The notes under the pieces: generated by a model
What the model saw: the letters and a program-made list of their open reading frames with translations, nothing else
What the model was told of the DNA's origin: nothing
The model's database searches: none
Program-made: the position numbers and the translations under genes
Part shown: one piece after another, positions 34,261-43,117 of the stretch
How the letters are laid out: the number at the start of each line of letters is the position of its first letter
How positions within the stretch are numbered: position 1 is the stretch's first letter
Assembly: GCA_944325505.1 (NCBI GenBank)
Contig: CALVAJ010000005.1
Location: 1 to 64,000, forward strand
Direction of reading: 5' to 3'
DNA from: an uncultured Bacteroidales bacterium
GTDB taxonomy: Bacteria > Bacteroidota > Bacteroidia > Bacteroidales > UBA932
DNA: 64,000 nt

Positions 34261-34710
34261 ATGAAAATCCTGAAATCCCTTATAATCTGGATATGTTTCA
34301 TCCCTGTGGCCATTCTCAATGGAGGGCTGAGGGAATATGTATTACTTTCTGTAATCGGGCCGAATTGGTCCTTGCCTGTTAGCGGAATCATTTTAAGCGG
34401 TCTGATCTTGCTGATTACGTGGCTTATGTTTCCCCGTGTGATAAAAAACAGTACCAACAAAGAAAGGTGGCTGATCGGAACAGTCTGGGTACTGCTGACT
34501 GTCATCTTTGAATTTACTTCGGGACTTGCCGGTGGAAATGGCTTTACCGAACTCATCAGGGCATATAATCCATTGACCGGGAATCTGTGGCTCCTTATTC
34601 TGGCAGCTACCCTTTTTTCTCCGGTCTTGGCAGGGAAAAACCCGACACTTCAAGTTTCGGAAAAACAGGCTACTCTGTCAAATAGGTATTCTCCACGCAA
34701 TAACGGATAA
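34261..34710 (+). CDS. Small integral membrane protein, unknown function
   Basis: This 149-residue protein has four predicted membrane spans (about residues 5-22, 38-58, 70-88 and 105-123). Short charged loops (GGLREYVL, FTSGLAGGNGF) connect them. It starts 11 bases after the MutS-like gene and is probably cotranscribed with it. Its last 41 bases overlap the convergent DUF4377 lipoprotein gene. The motif GLREYVLLSVIG recurs in a common Bacteroidota family of unknown function. Confidence 0.7.
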   Translation: MKILKSLIIWICFIPVAILNGGLREYVLLSVIGPNWSLPVSGIILSGLILLITWLMFPRVIKNSTNKERWLIGTVWVLLTVIFEFTSGLAGGNGFTELIRAYNPLTGNLWLLILAATLFSPVLAGKNPTLQVSEKQATLSNRYSPRNNG

Positions 34711-35581
34711 CAACGGCTTCCACTCCGGCATCAGGATATTTTTCCTTGTACTCTTCTGTCAGATCCTTATAAAGCCAGAGTCGGAAAGAATGCGATATCG
34801 GCTGGTCAGCCTTTGATCTCGCCGAGGGAGCGAAAAATATGTCGAACTGCATCAGGCTGTTGTCGTCTTCTCCCAACTCCATAAATTCGAGACGGCCGTA
34901 ACCTCTTATACCGACATCATCCGGAGGGAATATCCTGTATATCTCCGGCATTTCATCGGCGCTCATTGATACTCTTTTCAGCCTACCCCAGCTCTCTACA
35001 TTATTATTCGAGTCAAGCAGGAGCCATTGGCTAAGGCCAGCCATACAGAGTTTGCCGTCATTGAAGGAAAATTCAGGATTATTCCCGATGTCGTTTATTA
35101 CCGACTCCGGCTGCTCCGCTTCAACCTTGTATGCAAAATCGTCTACATCAGCACAATATTGCTTAAAATACCATTCCGGAATGAAGTTATTCGGGAGATT
35201 CTCCGATATTTTCGTCTCTTTTGAGATTTCCTCTATCAAGGCATATTCAGTCCAGGCGGGCTCGCCCATACTGTAGTCCAGATAGTCCGTCCTGCTTATC
35301 TGCAAAGTATATTCATAGCCACTTTCATATTCAAAACCGGATATCGAAGGCAGCATCTTCCATTCATCCTCACCAGCATATCTGACTGCATATACATCCG
35401 TCAGGAACTTATTACCGCATGAAGTCACTACTCCGGGAACTTTCTTCGAGGCTACGACCACTTCATATTCCTGATAATCCATGACCTGACTGCCTTCCGG
35501 CTCGTCATTGATGCTACAGCCCACGCTGATTAAAGCTGATATGCCTGCTGATATCATACTTATGAAATTTCCTGGTTTCAT
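34670..35581 (-). CDS. Lipoprotein with DUF4377 domain
   Basis: This 303-residue lipoprotein (LISVGC, acylated Cys22 when started at 35581) carries a DUF4377-like domain near the front (VTSCGNKFLTDVYAVRYA, then EYTLQISRTDYLD). The ~190 residues behind it contain YGRLEFMELGEDDN and HSFRLWLYKDLTEEYKEKYPD. The function is unknown. The frame is open 47 codons further upstream, but the signal peptide fixes the start. A broken duplicate of part of this gene lies at 37555-37676, beyond the AbiE pair. Confidence 0.8.
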   Translation of the reverse strand: MKPGNFISMISAGISALISVGCSINDEPEGSQVMDYQEYEVVVASKKVPGVVTSCGNKFLTDVYAVRYAGEDEWKMLPSISGFEYESGYEYTLQISRTDYLDYSMGEPAWTEYALIEEISKETKISENLPNNFIPEWYFKQYCADVDDFAYKVEAEQPESVINDIGNNPEFSFNDGKLCMAGLSQWLLLDSNNNVESWGRLKRVSMSADEMPEIYRIFPPDDVGIRGYGRLEFMELGEDDNSLMQFDIFFAPSARSKADQPISHSFRLWLYKDLTEEYKEKYPDAGVEAVVIRYCVENTYLTE

Positions 35582-35743
35582 GTTGCATGCCTTTATCGTT
35601 ATATCATCGACAATTATAAGAATTTTTCTTCGGGGGGGGCAAATTTTTCTGTATTCGGACACCAGACTAATTCTCGACTTTGTCTTGCATAGGTCGGAGA
35701 CTTGCTTCGGAAAGCCTCGCAAGACTCCCTGTCCATCACGGCC

Positions 35744-35764
35744 TCTGGCGTATGCTACGCCAGA
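35744..35764. terminator. Palindrome at the 3' end of the AbiEii gene
   Basis: TCTGGCGTA (35744-35752) and TACGCCAGA (35756-35764) form a perfect nine-base stem with a TGC loop that covers the AbiEii stop codon. No T tract follows on either strand, so termination is uncertain; it may be an mRNA-stabilising hairpin. Confidence 0.4.
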
Positions 35765-36744
35765 AGCCTGCTATGAAGCACATCCATTAATTCAGTGATA
35801 CTTTTTTCTATAGTTTCAGGTAACGGAATCTGACGATATGCCAGATCCGGCAATTCCTGCAGATATTTTTCCTGTAATGTCCTCCATATCTTCGGCAAGT
35901 CTGTCATCAACGGGGATTCTTTCAGAGATCTGTCGCACCATCCTTCGGGTTTGTCAAAACTCTCCCTGTCATGCTCAAGCAATGACTGGAAGTCCTCTGT
36001 AAATGCTCTTCCATATAGATATTCCCGGCATTCGTTATCCTGAAGAAGATGGTACAAGTCATAGAAATGGCGGATTTTGGCAATAAGTTGCGGCATATAC
36101 GCATCTGCAAGTGAGCATCTGACAAGAGAAACGAGTTTCTCTGTAAGTGTACGTTTTTTGTCAAGGACATTGACAATAAATGGCTGCATCTCATACTCTG
36201 TTATCAGATGAGGGTTTCCTGAATGTTGCAGGAAATCCGTAAGGAAACTTGACAGCCGTTTAGGTCCGAAGGGATATGGATTGGCAAAACTGTTTATCTC
36301 CACCTGAATCTGCCCGGCTTTGATAAAGCCTGTCTGTGGTGTATCTACAGTTCTTGGATAAGTGTAGAACGCTTTGTGATAATGCGAGCCTTTGCTTGTC
36401 AGACCGGGGATTACCAGTTCTTCTAGTCCGGCTGTCATATTCTTTGCTGTTCGCCGTATAAGATTTTTGAGTTGATTGCCGCTCAATGTCCACGCTTCGG
36501 CTATGGCGATGTCTATATCTTCGGAAAATCTGGCTCCGATACCATAGGCTTTGGTAAGGCTTGTCCCTCCTTTGAAAATGGCCTGGCTCCCCTTGTCTCC
36601 TGTTACCATAAGAGACAGTGAGCGGCATATCCAATAGTCTTTTTCTATAAAGATGCTTTTTATGCCGAGACCACCTTCTTCTATCGGACGGGAAGCGGCT
36701 TCTATTGCGTCAGCGAAAAGTTGTGGATTCTCGTGCAGTTTCAT
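35755..36744 (-). CDS. AbiEii-type nucleotidyltransferase toxin
   Basis: This 329-residue protein of the nucleotidyltransferase AbiEii/AbiGii family (MenT-like) has the motif FKGGTSLTKAYGIGARFSEDIDI: the GGTS at 59-62 and the paired Asp76/Asp78 that bind the nucleotide metal. Family members block growth by nucleotidylation of tRNA or other targets and give abortive infection against phages. The start overlaps the antitoxin stop as ATGA, and the antitoxin is encoded first, as in abiE operons. Confidence 0.9.
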   Translation of the reverse strand: MKLHENPQLFADAIEAASRPIEEGGLGIKSIFIEKDYWICRSLSLMVTGDKGSQAIFKGGTSLTKAYGIGARFSEDIDIAIAEAWTLSGNQLKNLIRRTAKNMTAGLEELVIPGLTSKGSHYHKAFYTYPRTVDTPQTGFIKAGQIQVEINSFANPYPFGPKRLSSFLTDFLQHSGNPHLITEYEMQPFIVNVLDKKRTLTEKLVSLVRCSLADAYMPQLIAKIRHFYDLYHLLQDNECREYLYGRAFTEDFQSLLEHDRESFDKPEGWCDRSLKESPLMTDLPKIWRTLQEKYLQELPDLAYRQIPLPETIEKSITELMDVLHSRLLA

Positions 36745-37472
36745 ATTTCTACGATGTTCCAGGATGATTTGGTGGGTAATGCTTGTTCGGAGACGGGGAG
36801 CTTATATGTTGTGACGCCATTGAGCGTTTTACCAAGTCCGAATGTGTCCGAGCCGATATTTTCAAGGATTGCTCCCAGCAGTGCACGAACATACGGGGTA
36901 TAGTTTTCCGCCAAAGTGCATAGGTGCTCCCTGCTTTTATCCGACAGATTGCCGATCAGATTGCTGATATTGATTATGAAATCGTCCGGTGTTGCCGCAG
37001 GAATATTCCGTATCAGTTTTATGGCATCAAGTATACGTAACAACGGGATATTCTCCTCAGTGATGGCATTGGACTGTACAATGAATGATATGGTATATTC
37101 CCCTCTTTTCAGAGGCCGGCGATACTTATTCGTTCCGATTGTAATTGCTGAAGTAATCTGTGTTGTCAGTCCCATCTGGGCAAATGCCGGTATTCCGGTA
37201 ATGTAGCCTATAGGTTTGCCGTTTTTCTCTAACAAATCTTTTACTGCTTCCGTTACAGGAGGCTTCAGCGAACCGAAAACCGTCTGTTTCGGTTTGAAAT
37301 ATTTGCCTTTTGAGATTTTGCTGATGTTTCCGGCTGCAATCTGTCTGCCGAGTGCTTTGACCAAAGCCGGCTGATATTTTGGGACAACATTGAAATCGGC
37401 AATGGTAAATACTTTGCCTGGTGGTATTGAATTGAGTGTGTCCTGAATTTGCTTTGAGATAACCATAGTCAT
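36741..37472 (-). CDS. AbiEi-type antitoxin (DUF6088-like)
   Basis: This 243-residue protein has an N-terminal winged-helix part (PGKVFTIADFNVVPKYQPALVKALGRQ) with the KISKGKYFKPKQT beta-wing, then a longer C-terminal domain. This matches the DUF6088/AbiEi antitoxins paired with AbiEii toxins. It is expected to neutralise the toxin and repress the shared promoter. The ATG at 37472 follows the predicted transcription start closely; ATG at 37466 is an alternative. Confidence 0.85.
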   Translation of the reverse strand: MTMVISKQIQDTLNSIPPGKVFTIADFNVVPKYQPALVKALGRQIAAGNISKISKGKYFKPKQTVFGSLKPPVTEAVKDLLEKNGKPIGYITGIPAFAQMGLTTQITSAITIGTNKYRRPLKRGEYTISFIVQSNAITEENIPLLRILDAIKLIRNIPAATPDDFIINISNLIGNLSDKSREHLCTLAENYTPYVRALLGAILENIGSDTFGLGKTLNGVTTYKLPVSEQALPTKSSWNIVEI

Positions 37473-37486
37473 TACGTTTCTAAATA

Positions 37487-37518
37487 CAAAGATACAAAAG
37501 TCTTGTTTTCTACGCAAA
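37487..37518 (-). promoter_or_regulatory. Promoter of the AbiE pair
   Basis: On the minus strand TTTG (37518-37515), a 20-base spacer and TATCTTTG (37494-37487) fit the Bacteroidetes consensus. The transcript would be almost leaderless, which supports the antitoxin start chosen. Confidence 0.82.
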
Positions 37519-37554
37519 AAACTTGACTTTTTCTGAAGATGTTTATTCCATAAT

Positions 37555-37676
37555 AATAGCCGCTTTCATATTCGAAGCCCTCTATTGAGGGTAGCATCTT
37601 CCAGTCATCCTCTCCTGCATATCTGACCGCATATACATCCGTAAGAATATTGTTGCCGCAAGATGTATATACGCCG
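37555..37676 (-). pseudogene. Fragment of a DUF4377 lipoprotein gene
   Basis: Read on the minus strand this stretch encodes VYTSCGNNILTDVYAVRYA and DDWKMLPSIEGFEYESGY, nearly the same as residues ~55-97 of the intact lipoprotein (35316-35436). It has no start, signal peptide or remaining domain. The two copies lie in the same orientation on either side of the AbiE pair. The 336-base interval between the AbiE genes and the GH89 gene otherwise holds only the AbiE promoter and AT-rich sequence. Confidence 0.8.
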
Positions 37677-37808
37677 AAATGCCAAACGATTTATTTTATG
37701 TCGGTAACCCGCTTATTTTTGCAGTTCCCGATCAAGAATCCTGATTTTTTCTTATTTTTACACGAAAATTGCAGGTGCCATGACCTTCCCTGAAATTGGT
37801 TGTCACTT

Positions 37809-40800
37809 TTAGAGCGGTTTAACTGATTTTTCGGAAAGGGCAATACTGTGGACACCGGCGGAAGGGATGGAAATCCCGTAATGGCGGCCTGTTGCCGCAT
37901 CCATGATTTCAAGCACGTCCGGACCGGTCGTCTGCACGATAACGGTATCACCGGTCCGACCGGATTCCGGCACTTGGATATTGAGTATATCGGTGGTATT
38001 GGAGCGGGGCAGGATGGCGAAGCTGCCGCACTGATGCAGTGTCTCCATGCAATAATGACGGACCTTGAAAGAGAAATCCTTCCCCGAACAGCTCCAGACG
38101 GCTTCTGCCGGAGAACTGCCTTTCCAGTCCGTATTCAGCAGATAAAAAGTCCGTATGCCATCATGTTCCCATACGGTGTAGCTTACGTTCTCCGATGCGG
38201 CTATCCACCCTTCCTGCAGGTCTTGCGAGAGGATGCTTTCCGCGAGTTCACGCAAATCGTTCTCGTAACCGGCTCTGACCAGATCATTTGCCGGATAGCA
38301 TTTCCCGGCATAATAGATTATCTTTCCGGCGCCATACTCCTTTTCCACCCGGCCTTTCAAATCCCTGTAGTCCCGGCCCAACATCTTGCGTAACAGAGAA
38401 TCGTTTTCCGGGAAACGGACAGGCCTGTCCGGCCGGAGTTCCGCATTGAGATGGGCTGCAGACAGGACAAGCGTTCCTCCTTCCCGTACGAATTCTTCAA
38501 GATGGACGAAATCCGACTCATCATACGTATTCCAGCCGAGGAAAACCACCGCCTCATACCTGTTCCAGACATCGGCAGGCGCTTCGACAGGCACCAAATC
38601 CACGGTTCCGTACGGTGTATCCGTAAACATGTTCTCGGTAGTGCACCAGCCGACGAAATGATTCGGATAAAAGACTTTCAACAGATCGAAACTGCGGGAT
38701 GCATCGTTGAAAGCCCACTTTTCACCTTCCTGGGACCACAGTGTCCCCCTGTTGCACACATTCCACGCATCGTTCCGGCCCTGGACCACAGCTATGCGGC
38801 TGACCTGCTCACCCCTGCGCGTATGCGTCTGTATGAAATCCAATATCCTGTTCTGGGCATAACGATGCTGCCTGCCGGACTCCGAATACCTGTCATTTGC
38901 ATATTCATCGGTCCACAGGGCTTCTTCCGTATTGATATGCGAAGAGCCGTGCATGTAGGCCGTCGCGAGAGACATGTAAAGCCACAAGGGATGCTCCGCA
39001 GCGGTAAACGGCCCCGTACCCCACTGCATCGCGTGAAGAGAGCCGTACGACGGTCTGGAATATGCCTTAGACGCTCCTCGCAGCGATGACATGACGAGTT
39101 CTTCAGGTCCGTACATCTGTTCGGCGCCGAGCCACTGATAACCTGCCCGATACAGATACCGGAAAAAGGTCGAAGGGCCGGTATGCCTGATACTCCCGCC
39201 CTTGGAATAACGGAGATTGTCGACAAGGTACCGCGCCCCGTCAGCCATATCAGTGACCTTGTACGGGTCGTAATGGATGAATACCCCCTTATCGGTATAT
39301 ATAGGTCTGTGCCTGGCGAATATGCCTCCGTACGGACGCGCCCGGGCGGCAAGATCGCTGTACAGGCCTTCGTACAGGAAATGTCTCCAGTAATTGTATC
39401 CGCCGTCGTTTTCATGAGACTGTTTGCCCCGGAACATCGGTGATGAAAGCGCTTCCGCAGGAGGATTCAGCCTGCTTCCGGCAAGGGTTCTGCCCTCCGC
39501 CTGCCATGCATACGGCATGTTCAGTCCGCACAAAAGCGTCTTGTAACGGTCTATGAATTCAGGAGTCCATTCCCTGAAACCGCTCCATTGGTAGGAAGGA
39601 CGGAACTGGTACCAGTTGCCGATACGGGCAGAGACATACCATTTGAAAAAATAATCATAGACAGGCCTTGTCTTGTCGACATATATTTCATCTCCCGAAG
39701 AGAGGTACACCTGATCATATCCGTGCTCGAGCACTTGGGAGACTGCCACTTCCACTGTCCTGTCCCCGTCCGAAAGCCTTATCGGCACATCTGTCCCGCA
39801 CGCCGCGCCATGCAGAGGCACCGCATGAAGTCCGGGCTCGGGAAAGGACAAAGTCTGACGGGCCGGGGATATCGCATTGCCGGAGGCGGCAGAAACTTCC
39901 AACAGCACATTTTCCGCATTCGTTTCTATCAGAATCCCGGCATCCTCTCCGACTGAAACATATTTCGGAACGGATACCGCCTCGAAACTCCTTGCCGGCT
40001 CCTCCAAAAGTTCGAAAGATCTCAGGACATAAGGGAACACGGTCTGCGGAGGCTCGGATACGAGGGTAAGGTTGAAAACTCCGCTGCCCCCGACCCACCC
40101 GGGCAATGGGATATAGAAATCGGCGATATTCGATGCGCGGTCGAAAACATTGCCTTCGAAGCAGGTCCTGCCGTTGAAAGACAGGCGCCACCGCGGCCAG
40201 CTGTGGACGGAAAGGTTGCACCCCACCCAATAATCCGTACTGTCCTTCCCGACTTCGGAAAACTTGCCGAACGGGATATCGACAAACCGTTTTCCTTCCC
40301 GGAGCAGATAAGGCGACTCTACCCGGCACACGCCGCTGAATCCGGTCCCGCCTACTTTCATCAAGATGCAGGCGACCTCTTTTTCCACTTCAAAGTCGGC
40401 GGTGATTTCCTCGAAAACATCGGATGTCCCTCTCGGGACAGACAGACGGAATACCGTATCCGGACTGTCATAAATATCCTGTGCCGCCCGGCCCGGCTTG
40501 GCATAATATACCTCCATTTCAAGTCCGAAGCCATGGCCGTCCCCGTCATAACACAGGGAATCCCTCATGACTACCGGAAGGACGGCCGTGAATTTTCCCG
40601 ACGGCATGCCCCCGATACGGTAATACGCGACCCTTTCGAAACTGTCACCGTTGCCTTTGAAGTACAGGGAATACTTCTCGTTCGCGGTAACCAAGGAATC
40701 GAGGGAATCATCTATCAGATATTCAGCCTCGCGGAAAAGCGTCTCGCCGCGAGCCGTGAACGGCTCCGGCAGGGAAGCTCCGCCTACAACCCTGATCATC

Positions 40801-43091
40801 CTGCGGACAGGCATGTGAGAGTTCAGTATTGCCGCTCCGACGGCAAAAGAAGAATCCGGCATGACCGTATATCCGTTTTCCCTGTCTTCGAACAGGACCG
40901 TACGCCTTTCTCTCTGCATGTTGCCGTACGGAACAGAGAGGCATTCGGCATAAACGGACTTCGCCACATCCACAGGGTCACCCTGAGGGGTAGACGGATA
41001 GCCGTCATGACTGCGGGTCCATTCCTCATCCATCGCATAGAAATCGATTTCAGGCATCTCCTTTCCGGCACGCATAGCTGTCAGAAGCGCATCCGACCAT
41101 GTTTTCCAGCGTCTGTAATAAACGTCTTTCAGGATTCCGTTCCATTCCTTGTGGGCATAATCCCTGAGTCCTCCGGCTTCCGCCGCCGTCCTGTTTCCCC
41201 ATGTCGTTATCTGGACCCGGGCATTCCATTCGAGCCAGTCTTTTTCCTGTGATGTGCAGCCGAGGGCCTTCGCGTCTTCGAGCCAGCTGCCGACCATGAA
41301 TTCCGCTCTTGTGGAAAGAAGCCTGTCCTGACATAGAATCAGTTTCAGAAAAGCATCGGAAAGTTTGGCAAGCCTTTCCGCATCACGGTCTTTCCAGGCC
41401 TCCTGCATCTCCCTGTAGACAAGCCGTCCCTTTTCCGCGACAGCCTGACGGACGATATCGACAAGGTCATACTCGAAATTGTCGTTTCCTCTGAATCCTT
41501 CCGATGCCGCTACCATCCTGCCCGCCGCATCTATCACATCTTCGGGCCAGTAATAGTCCTGAGTCTCGGCCCAGGAGGACACCTGGGTAATATCCATCGC
41601 AGGCCTTGCGCAGAATATCGACTCATAGGTCCCCTGCTGGGTCGAAAAGTCCGGAGCATTGTATATGGTTTCGGAAAGTATCTTCCATGCCGCGGAGACA
41701 TTGCCGTCGCTGCGGCCATATCTTGCAGACAGATAATTCCCGAGCCATTCTTCCTTGGTGAATTTTTCATCCCGCCACGGAAGTTCCATGAGGAGTTCGT
41801 ACATGACCGGATTGTTGCCGATTCCCTCCATGGTCAGACCAGCTCCTTTCATCGTCGCGGAAAAGGACGACTCCCGGGCCTTGTAGAATTCGTCTATGAC
41901 ATGGTCCATTTTTCCGTGCAGCCCGACATTTCCGCCGAAATTCAGCAGCATGCAATATATCCAGTCATGCTGTCCGAAACCATCTTTCCTGTACCATGAT
42001 GATGCCGGATCGCCCCATTGCGGACGGCTTTCGGAATAAAGGTCTAGAACTATCATGTCTCCTGCAGGCAGTTCGCGGATCATGTCATCGTACGGGCAGT
42101 TGCCCCATGCCTGAGCGACCCAGACTGCGTCCGGATTGGCCTGTTTCATGGCAGTCCATATCGCTTTCCCGGCGGCGGCAAGGTCCACTCCTTCGATGCT
42201 CCCTCCCTCATGGAAAGGGTCCATGCTGTAATAATCCGTCTTCCCGAACAGTTTTTCGAGTTCCTCGTAATATAGGGCGGCTATGTCGGCAAAATCCCGG
42301 CTGCCAGGCTGAAGGAAAGCAGGACGATGGTATCCGTTCCAGTATCCAGGGTCCGAAATACCGATGCCGAGACGCTCTCCCGCATCATGAGGCAGCATTC
42401 CGGAATAGCCTGGGAATACCGGTTTCATCCCGTATTCCCTCATCCTGTCCAGAATCCTGTGCTGCAGCTCTATCCGTCTTTCACACCAGCCGCCGGTATT
42501 CGGACCTCCCCATCCCTCGAGGTTGTTCATCAGCCACCAGGCCTGAAATGCCGGTCCGGCAATGAAACTGTCGGCCTCTTCAGAAGTATACCCGAGCCTT
42601 TCGAGAACATTTTTCCACACGCTTTCCATCCCGATGATGGACAGAGGCAGGTTTATCCCGTGCAGAGCCATCCAGTCTATCTCCTGCTCCCAGCGTTCCC
42701 AGTCCCAGAATGCCATGGAATACGAGTATGTGCAGTAATTCAGATAATACCGGTACGGCAGATCCGTCTCATGTCTTTCCTTTTCGGGAACGGGAGGCAG
42801 CACATCCGGCAGTTCGGCTTTCATGCAGTTCCATGACAGGTGCACTCCGGCATAATATTTCAGATACCAGTTCACGCCTGCAGCCATGTCGACGTAGCTG
42901 TCTGCGCGCACCACAACCTTGTTTCCTTTCTGGTCCAGCTCGAAGAAAGCCCGGTCCGTTTCGACCAGTTCCAAAACGAATTTGCGCGAAGCGCCCTTAT
43001 CGATGCGCTCGAGCATGTCTTTCACAGGATGTGCCTGCAGACTCGCAGTCCACAGGCACATCAGCAAAAATATTGTCAACGTTTTTTTCAT
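37809..43091 (-). CDS. GH89 alpha-N-acetylglucosaminidase fused to an unassigned barrel-like module
   Basis: This is a 1760-residue secreted protein (signal peptide to residue 20, SLQA). Residues ~20-700 are a full GH89 (NAGLU) unit with DPFHEGGSIEG (acid/base Glu295) and TMEGIGNNPVMYELLMELPW (nucleophile Glu422), both aligned with human NAGLU Glu316 and Glu446. It removes terminal alpha-GlcNAc, as on gastric-type mucin glycans or heparan sulphate. Next come beta-rich, CBM-like stretches (~720-1110), then a TIM-barrel-like region (~1117-1500) with INTEEALWTDEY, an amidotransferase-like segment (FVREGGTLVLSA) and a beta end domain. These last parts were not assigned to a family. Typical GH89 proteins are 700-900 residues. 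The last gene of the ECF-type PUL. Confidence 0.88.
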   Translation of the reverse strand: MKKTLTIFLLMCLWTASLQAHPVKDMLERIDKGASRKFVLELVETDRAFFELDQKGNKVVVRADSYVDMAAGVNWYLKYYAGVHLSWNCMKAELPDVLPPVPEKERHETDLPYRYYLNYCTYSYSMAFWDWERWEQEIDWMALHGINLPLSIIGMESVWKNVLERLGYTSEEADSFIAGPAFQAWWLMNNLEGWGGPNTGGWCERRIELQHRILDRMREYGMKPVFPGYSGMLPHDAGERLGIGISDPGYWNGYHRPAFLQPGSRDFADIAALYYEELEKLFGKTDYYSMDPFHEGGSIEGVDLAAAGKAIWTAMKQANPDAVWVAQAWGNCPYDDMIRELPAGDMIVLDLYSESRPQWGDPASSWYRKDGFGQHDWIYCMLLNFGGNVGLHGKMDHVIDEFYKARESSFSATMKGAGLTMEGIGNNPVMYELLMELPWRDEKFTKEEWLGNYLSARYGRSDGNVSAAWKILSETIYNAPDFSTQQGTYESIFCARPAMDITQVSSWAETQDYYWPEDVIDAAGRMVAASEGFRGNDNFEYDLVDIVRQAVAEKGRLVYREMQEAWKDRDAERLAKLSDAFLKLILCQDRLLSTRAEFMVGSWLEDAKALGCTSQEKDWLEWNARVQITTWGNRTAAEAGGLRDYAHKEWNGILKDVYYRRWKTWSDALLTAMRAGKEMPEIDFYAMDEEWTRSHDGYPSTPQGDPVDVAKSVYAECLSVPYGNMQRERRTVLFEDRENGYTVMPDSSFAVGAAILNSHMPVRRMIRVVGGASLPEPFTARGETLFREAEYLIDDSLDSLVTANEKYSLYFKGNGDSFERVAYYRIGGMPSGKFTAVLPVVMRDSLCYDGDGHGFGLEMEVYYAKPGRAAQDIYDSPDTVFRLSVPRGTSDVFEEITADFEVEKEVACILMKVGGTGFSGVCRVESPYLLREGKRFVDIPFGKFSEVGKDSTDYWVGCNLSVHSWPRWRLSFNGRTCFEGNVFDRASNIADFYIPLPGWVGGSGVFNLTLVSEPPQTVFPYVLRSFELLEEPARSFEAVSVPKYVSVGEDAGILIETNAENVLLEVSAASGNAISPARQTLSFPEPGLHAVPLHGAACGTDVPIRLSDGDRTVEVAVSQVLEHGYDQVYLSSGDEIYVDKTRPVYDYFFKWYVSARIGNWYQFRPSYQWSGFREWTPEFIDRYKTLLCGLNMPYAWQAEGRTLAGSRLNPPAEALSSPMFRGKQSHENDGGYNYWRHFLYEGLYSDLAARARPYGGIFARHRPIYTDKGVFIHYDPYKVTDMADGARYLVDNLRYSKGGSIRHTGPSTFFRYLYRAGYQWLGAEQMYGPEELVMSSLRGASKAYSRPSYGSLHAMQWGTGPFTAAEHPLWLYMSLATAYMHGSSHINTEEALWTDEYANDRYSESGRQHRYAQNRILDFIQTHTRRGEQVSRIAVVQGRNDAWNVCNRGTLWSQEGEKWAFNDASRSFDLLKVFYPNHFVGWCTTENMFTDTPYGTVDLVPVEAPADVWNRYEAVVFLGWNTYDESDFVHLEEFVREGGTLVLSAAHLNAELRPDRPVRFPENDSLLRKMLGRDYRDLKGRVEKEYGAGKIIYYAGKCYPANDLVRAGYENDLRELAESILSQDLQEGWIAASENVSYTVWEHDGIRTFYLLNTDWKGSSPAEAVWSCSGKDFSFKVRHYCMETLHQCGSFAILPRSNTTDILNIQVPESGRTGDTVIVQTTGPDVLEIMDAATGRHYGISIPSAGVHSIALSEKSVKPL

Positions 43092-43117
43092 ACGTATATC
43101 AGTTTGACGAATACATG

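Noticed and set aside
35628..35641. Run of eight G bases upstream of the DUF4377 gene as a phase-variable promoter
   Set aside because: It lies about 50 bases before the start but no promoter boxes flank it at suitable distance; one short run is not enough evidence.
40203..41252. 349-codon plus-strand frame inside the GH89 gene
   Set aside because: Antisense to the GH89 coding sequence; composition typical of reverse-strand frames in GC-rich DNA.
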